Shown in pieces: positions 61,652 through 64,000 of a stretch of 64,000 nucleotides of DNA. The stretch is taken from contig JAHISQ010000120.1 in NCBI GenBank assembly GCA_018818125.1, positions 68,658 through 132,657 on the forward strand, given 5' to 3'. Position 1 is the first letter of the stretch, and each line of letters opens with the position of its first letter. The position numbers and the translations under genes were made by a program. The notes beneath the pieces were generated by a model that did no database searches, was not told where the DNA came from, and worked only from the letters and a program-made list of their open reading frames with translations. The DNA is from Candidatus Rifleibacteriota bacterium (GTDB taxonomy: Bacteria; Muiribacteriota; Ozemobacteria; Ozemobacterales; Ozemobacteraceae).

Positions 61652-63586
61652 TTGTTTTATCGCTATGCGATTAGTGTGGTTGGCATTATCATAGGTTTGT
61701 CTGTTTATGTTATCTGTTGTTTGTGGAGATCTGTTCTGGCTTTTTCTCGACAAAAAATTACAGCTCTGCTGGTAGTAGTGCTGTTTTATGGCCTTTTTTA
61801 TCTCAACTGGTATTGGTCGACACCGCTCGGCATTACACCAGTGCTTGATGGTGCCGAGAACATGGGTCTGGCCGAGAAGATTTATCAGGGTGCATTGCCA
61901 GCCGAGCCGTTTTATCGTGCCATGCTATACCCTTTTCTGCTGGCAATTTTAAGATTTGTCGGAGTCGAACCCGATCTGATGATGTCGGTAGCCGGTATTA
62001 TGGGGCTGTTTTTTCATGTCCTGACGACTCTTCTGGTTGCCTTGATTGCGCAGTTGCTCTGGAAAAGCGAAACCTCGGCAATCCTTGCCGGCGCCATTTA
62101 TGGTTTCTACCCGCTGGCGGTCTATTTTGCAGCTGATCCGCTTGATATTTCGGCGGCGATTTTTTGTATGTGTTCAGGTCTTTATCTTTATCTGCGAAAT
62201 TTTGATCAGGCTTCGAAAAGTTCGGGTCTGGCTGCGGGACTCGCTATAGGTATTGGTGGTTTGCTCAGGGCTAATGTTCTGGCGGCAGGTGGATTGTTTG
62301 CGGCTGATCTATTGTTTCGTGGGCAGCGCAGAAAGGCTTTGCTGGCAATCCTTGGGGTTCTGCTGATGACATCTGCCGGCGCTCTGGTCGGCTGGTATCG
62401 CTCTGGTGAGTTCAGACTCATGCCATGGCAGGGGGCTTTTGCCTTTTATGTGTCCAATTCGGCAACCGCCAATGGCAAATATTTTAATCAGACACTCTAT
62501 TTGCCAGATCGTGATTTTACCTATAACCCAGCCCGTCTTGAGTCAGAAATTCTTTATGGCCGCGAAACCGGTGAAAGTGGTGCATTTTCGATCGACAAAT
62601 TCAACACTTTCTGGCGGGACAAGACACTGCGGTATATCAGAGAGAATCCTGGGCAGTGGCTGGGTCTGCAGTTGCGCAAACTCTACTATCTGTTGAATAA
62701 TTTTGAGCAGTATAACAACAAAACCTATGCTTTTCACCGCGATATGGCGCCGCTTTTGCGTTACAACCCTCTTTGTTGGGGTGTTGTGCTGATTGCCGTT
62801 CTATTGGTGCTGTTTAATCTGCGCAGTTTAAGCCCTGAGCTGAAGAGGATATTGCTGACCATATTTTTTATGGCGGCCGGAACTATGGTTTTCCTGGTGA
62901 GTGCGCGTTTCAGGTTATTGCTGGTGCCGATGCTGGTGGTGATAGTGCCAGGACTGCTTAATCTGCGGCTGTTTGAACGCCAGAAAATTGTAAAAAACCT
63001 GGTTGTAGCAGCTATTGCTGCATTTGTGACTTTTTCGACGCTGTTTGGTGCTGCAGACATATCGACATTCAATTCTGATCGTATGTTACTTGCTCATGCC
63101 AGTGCGCGTTTGTTCGATTTTGCAGGTCAGGTTTACTGGGCTGATCAGACTTTGCGCGATAATTCGGATAATCTCGTAGCAATGCGGGTAAAGGTGGTTG
63201 GTTTCACCAATCTGGTATTATCTGGGAAAAAGGGTTCAGCCGAAGACTGGCAGATGGTGAGCAAAGAGCTGTCATGGCTTGCCGAGCATGATTTGCAGTT
63301 CCCCGATACTGCGTTTCTTTCGGGCTGTTATGCCCTGAAGTTTCATCAGAATCGAGAAAAGGCCATACAAATCTGGCAGAAAGGCCTTAACAGTTACTCC
63401 GAAAAGGATCTTTACCTGGCAGCCCTTGTTTACATTGGAGCTAGGAAACTTTCTGTCTCACTGGATGCTCCCTCTGGCACTCTTCTCTGGTATCTGAAGA
63501 TAAGAGAGGGTTTGTTGCCACAGGATAACCCTGAACTATTCAAGCAGATGCAGCGCGCTGCCAGGTTTTTCTTCGAGAGCGACTGA
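61652..63586 (+). CDS. Integral membrane glycosyltransferase (GT-C / PMT-like)
   Basis: A 644-residue protein with about ten to twelve membrane helices in the first 450 residues. The first periplasmic loop carries an acidic DGAENMGLAEKIYQG, the place of the catalytic Asp in GT-C enzymes that use a polyprenyl-phosphate sugar. The C-terminal 190 residues are soluble and TPR-like (KAIQIWQKGLNSYSEKDLYL). Target unknown: protein O-glycosylation or cell-surface glycan are both possible. The frame opens with a TTG without a clear ribosome site, so the start is uncertain by up to 40 residues. Confidence 0.65.
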   Translation: MFYRYAISVVGIIIGLSVYVICCLWRSVLAFSRQKITALLVVVLFYGLFYLNWYWSTPLGITPVLDGAENMGLAEKIYQGALPAEPFYRAMLYPFLLAILRFVGVEPDLMMSVAGIMGLFFHVLTTLLVALIAQLLWKSETSAILAGAIYGFYPLAVYFAADPLDISAAIFCMCSGLYLYLRNFDQASKSSGLAAGLAIGIGGLLRANVLAAGGLFAADLLFRGQRRKALLAILGVLLMTSAGALVGWYRSGEFRLMPWQGAFAFYVSNSATANGKYFNQTLYLPDRDFTYNPARLESEILYGRETGESGAFSIDKFNTFWRDKTLRYIRENPGQWLGLQLRKLYYLLNNFEQYNNKTYAFHRDMAPLLRYNPLCWGVVLIAVLLVLFNLRSLSPELKRILLTIFFMAAGTMVFLVSARFRLLLVPMLVVIVPGLLNLRLFERQKIVKNLVVAAIAAFVTFSTLFGAADISTFNSDRMLLAHASARLFDFAGQVYWADQTLRDNSDNLVAMRVKVVGFTNLVLSGKKGSAEDWQMVSKELSWLAEHDLQFPDTAFLSGCYALKFHQNREKAIQIWQKGLNSYSEKDLYLAALVYIGARKLSVSLDAPSGTLLWYLKIREGLLPQDNPELFKQMQRAARFFFESD

Positions 63587-63593
63587 ATTTGCC

Positions 63594-63628
63594 AAAAAAA
63601 CAAGGCACCTGTCTTTTGAACAGGTGCC
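63594..63628 (-). terminator. Intrinsic terminator of tRNA-Leu
   Basis: On the minus strand GGCACCTGT pairs with ACAGGTGCC around a 7-nt loop, and TTGTTTTTTT follows. It lies 13 bases past the tRNA. Confidence 0.85.
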
Positions 63629-63641
63629 CGTTTGTGTCAAA

Positions 63642-63726
63642 TGCCGAGAGTCGGGGTCGAACCGACACGCCTTTAAGGGGCGCGGGATTTTGAGTCCCGT
63701 GCGTCTGCCAATTCCGCCATCCCGGC
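63642..63726 (-). tRNA. tRNA-Leu (anticodon CAA)
   Basis: An 85-nt class II cloverleaf: acceptor GCCGGGA with TCTCGGC, anticodon stem CGGGA/TCCCG around CTCAAAA (anticodon CAA), a long variable arm (GCCCCTTAAAGGCG region) as in Leu and Ser tRNAs, and T loop TTCGACC. Discriminator A73 fits Leu. CCA is not encoded. Confidence 0.95.
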
Positions 63727-63783
63727 TGACATTAGCAGTATAGCACAGTGGCCGGATAAATCGCAAGAAATTTGCACTTGTTT

Positions 63784-63933
63784 TCAGTCTTTGGCAAGCA
63801 GTCTGATTTTTGTTTTACAGTCGGGGCAGACGGCCCAGCGTTCGCCGATGTCATCGACTACGACGTCGATTGGCTCAAAGACGGCACCACATGAACATTC
63901 GATTTGGGCGGTGAAGCTGTTGTCGATTTGCAT
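63784..63933 (-). CDS. 49-residue zinc-ribbon-like protein
   Basis: A very short gene. ATG 63933 follows GGGAGG at 8 nt and stops at 63784, giving MQIDNSFTAQIECSCGAVFE at the start and WAVCPDCKTKIRLL near the end. The pairs C-S-C-G and C-P-D-C would hold one zinc ion. No family name can be given. The strong ribosome site and paired cysteines support a real gene. Confidence 0.7.
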   Translation of the reverse strand: MQIDNSFTAQIECSCGAVFEPIDVVVDDIGERWAVCPDCKTKIRLLAKD

Positions 63934-64000
63934 GATATAGCCTCCCAGGGTTGTGTTTTATATTTTCCCTCGCTGTAAAGGTAATCTGTACGGCTGAAAA

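Noticed and set aside
1..64000. CRISPR array, insertion sequence, integrase or phage genes
   Set aside because: No spaced direct repeats, transposase motifs or phage structural genes were seen.

Overview
The window looks like chromosomal DNA from a free-living diderm bacterium with anaerobic traits. The diderm reading rests on lipoproteins with lipoboxes, two Skp/OmpH-like periplasmic proteins, many signal peptides and two sets of pseudopilins. The anaerobic traits are a tungsten-type aldehyde:ferredoxin oxidoreductase with a four-cluster ferredoxin, a bacteriohemerythrin, and ThyX as the thymidylate synthase. The mix of many pilin-like proteins, paired Hsp70s with DUF2760 and large exported proteins of unknown function would fit a poorly cultured lineage such as Candidatus Riflebacteria. 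That assignment is inference; no rRNA is present to settle it.

Layout. 1-3.4 kb: the N-terminal part of a TadE/TadG-like protein, a decayed aminotransferase relic, an IPT/TIG lipoprotein, and a hairpin-rich non-coding stretch. 3.4-5.6 kb: an MscS-type channel. 5.6-14.1 kb: a minus-strand operon of two Skp-like proteins, a 1357-residue exported protein, three pseudopilin/PilX-like proteins and a lipoprotein, resembling a minor-pilin/PilY1 locus. 14.4-23.4 kb: single genes (a cNMP-binding protein, a GH13 amylase, a hemerythrin, a GC-rich ketosynthase-like/acyltransferase fusion that looks foreign, and secreted proteins), then tRNA-Gly. 23.8-28.2 kb: a STAS protein and exported proteins. 28.2-33.6 kb: a second pseudopilin operon with a HEAT-repeat protein. 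33.8-37.7 kb: two small paralogues and a class III cyclase. 37.7-43.4 kb: an Hsp70-Hsp70-DUF2760 operon.

43.7-52.0 kb: tungstate uptake (TupABC) lies 4 kb from an aldehyde oxidoreductase/ferredoxin pair that would need tungsten. Between them is an ankyrin protein preceded by a palindromic repeat. Next come a YkgJ-type cysteine-cluster protein and an RRM protein. 52.4-60.3 kb: an NtrC-like regulator without a receiver domain, ComFB, STAS, L31, ThyX, a degenerate chorismate mutase/prephenate dehydratase-like protein, TrkA-TrkH and MnmA. 60.6-64 kb: a secreted protein, a GT-C-like membrane glycosyltransferase, tRNA-Leu and a 49-residue zinc-ribbon protein.

The most unusual signals are: a hairpin repeat present in two diverged copies with compensatory stem changes (3.15 and 59.2 kb); two genes whose -10 box sits 6 nt before ATG and which lack a clear ribosome binding site (leaderless candidates); the GC-rich orphan acyltransferase fusion with a lost ketosynthase cysteine; and the two pseudopilin operons carrying large uncharacterised exported partners.
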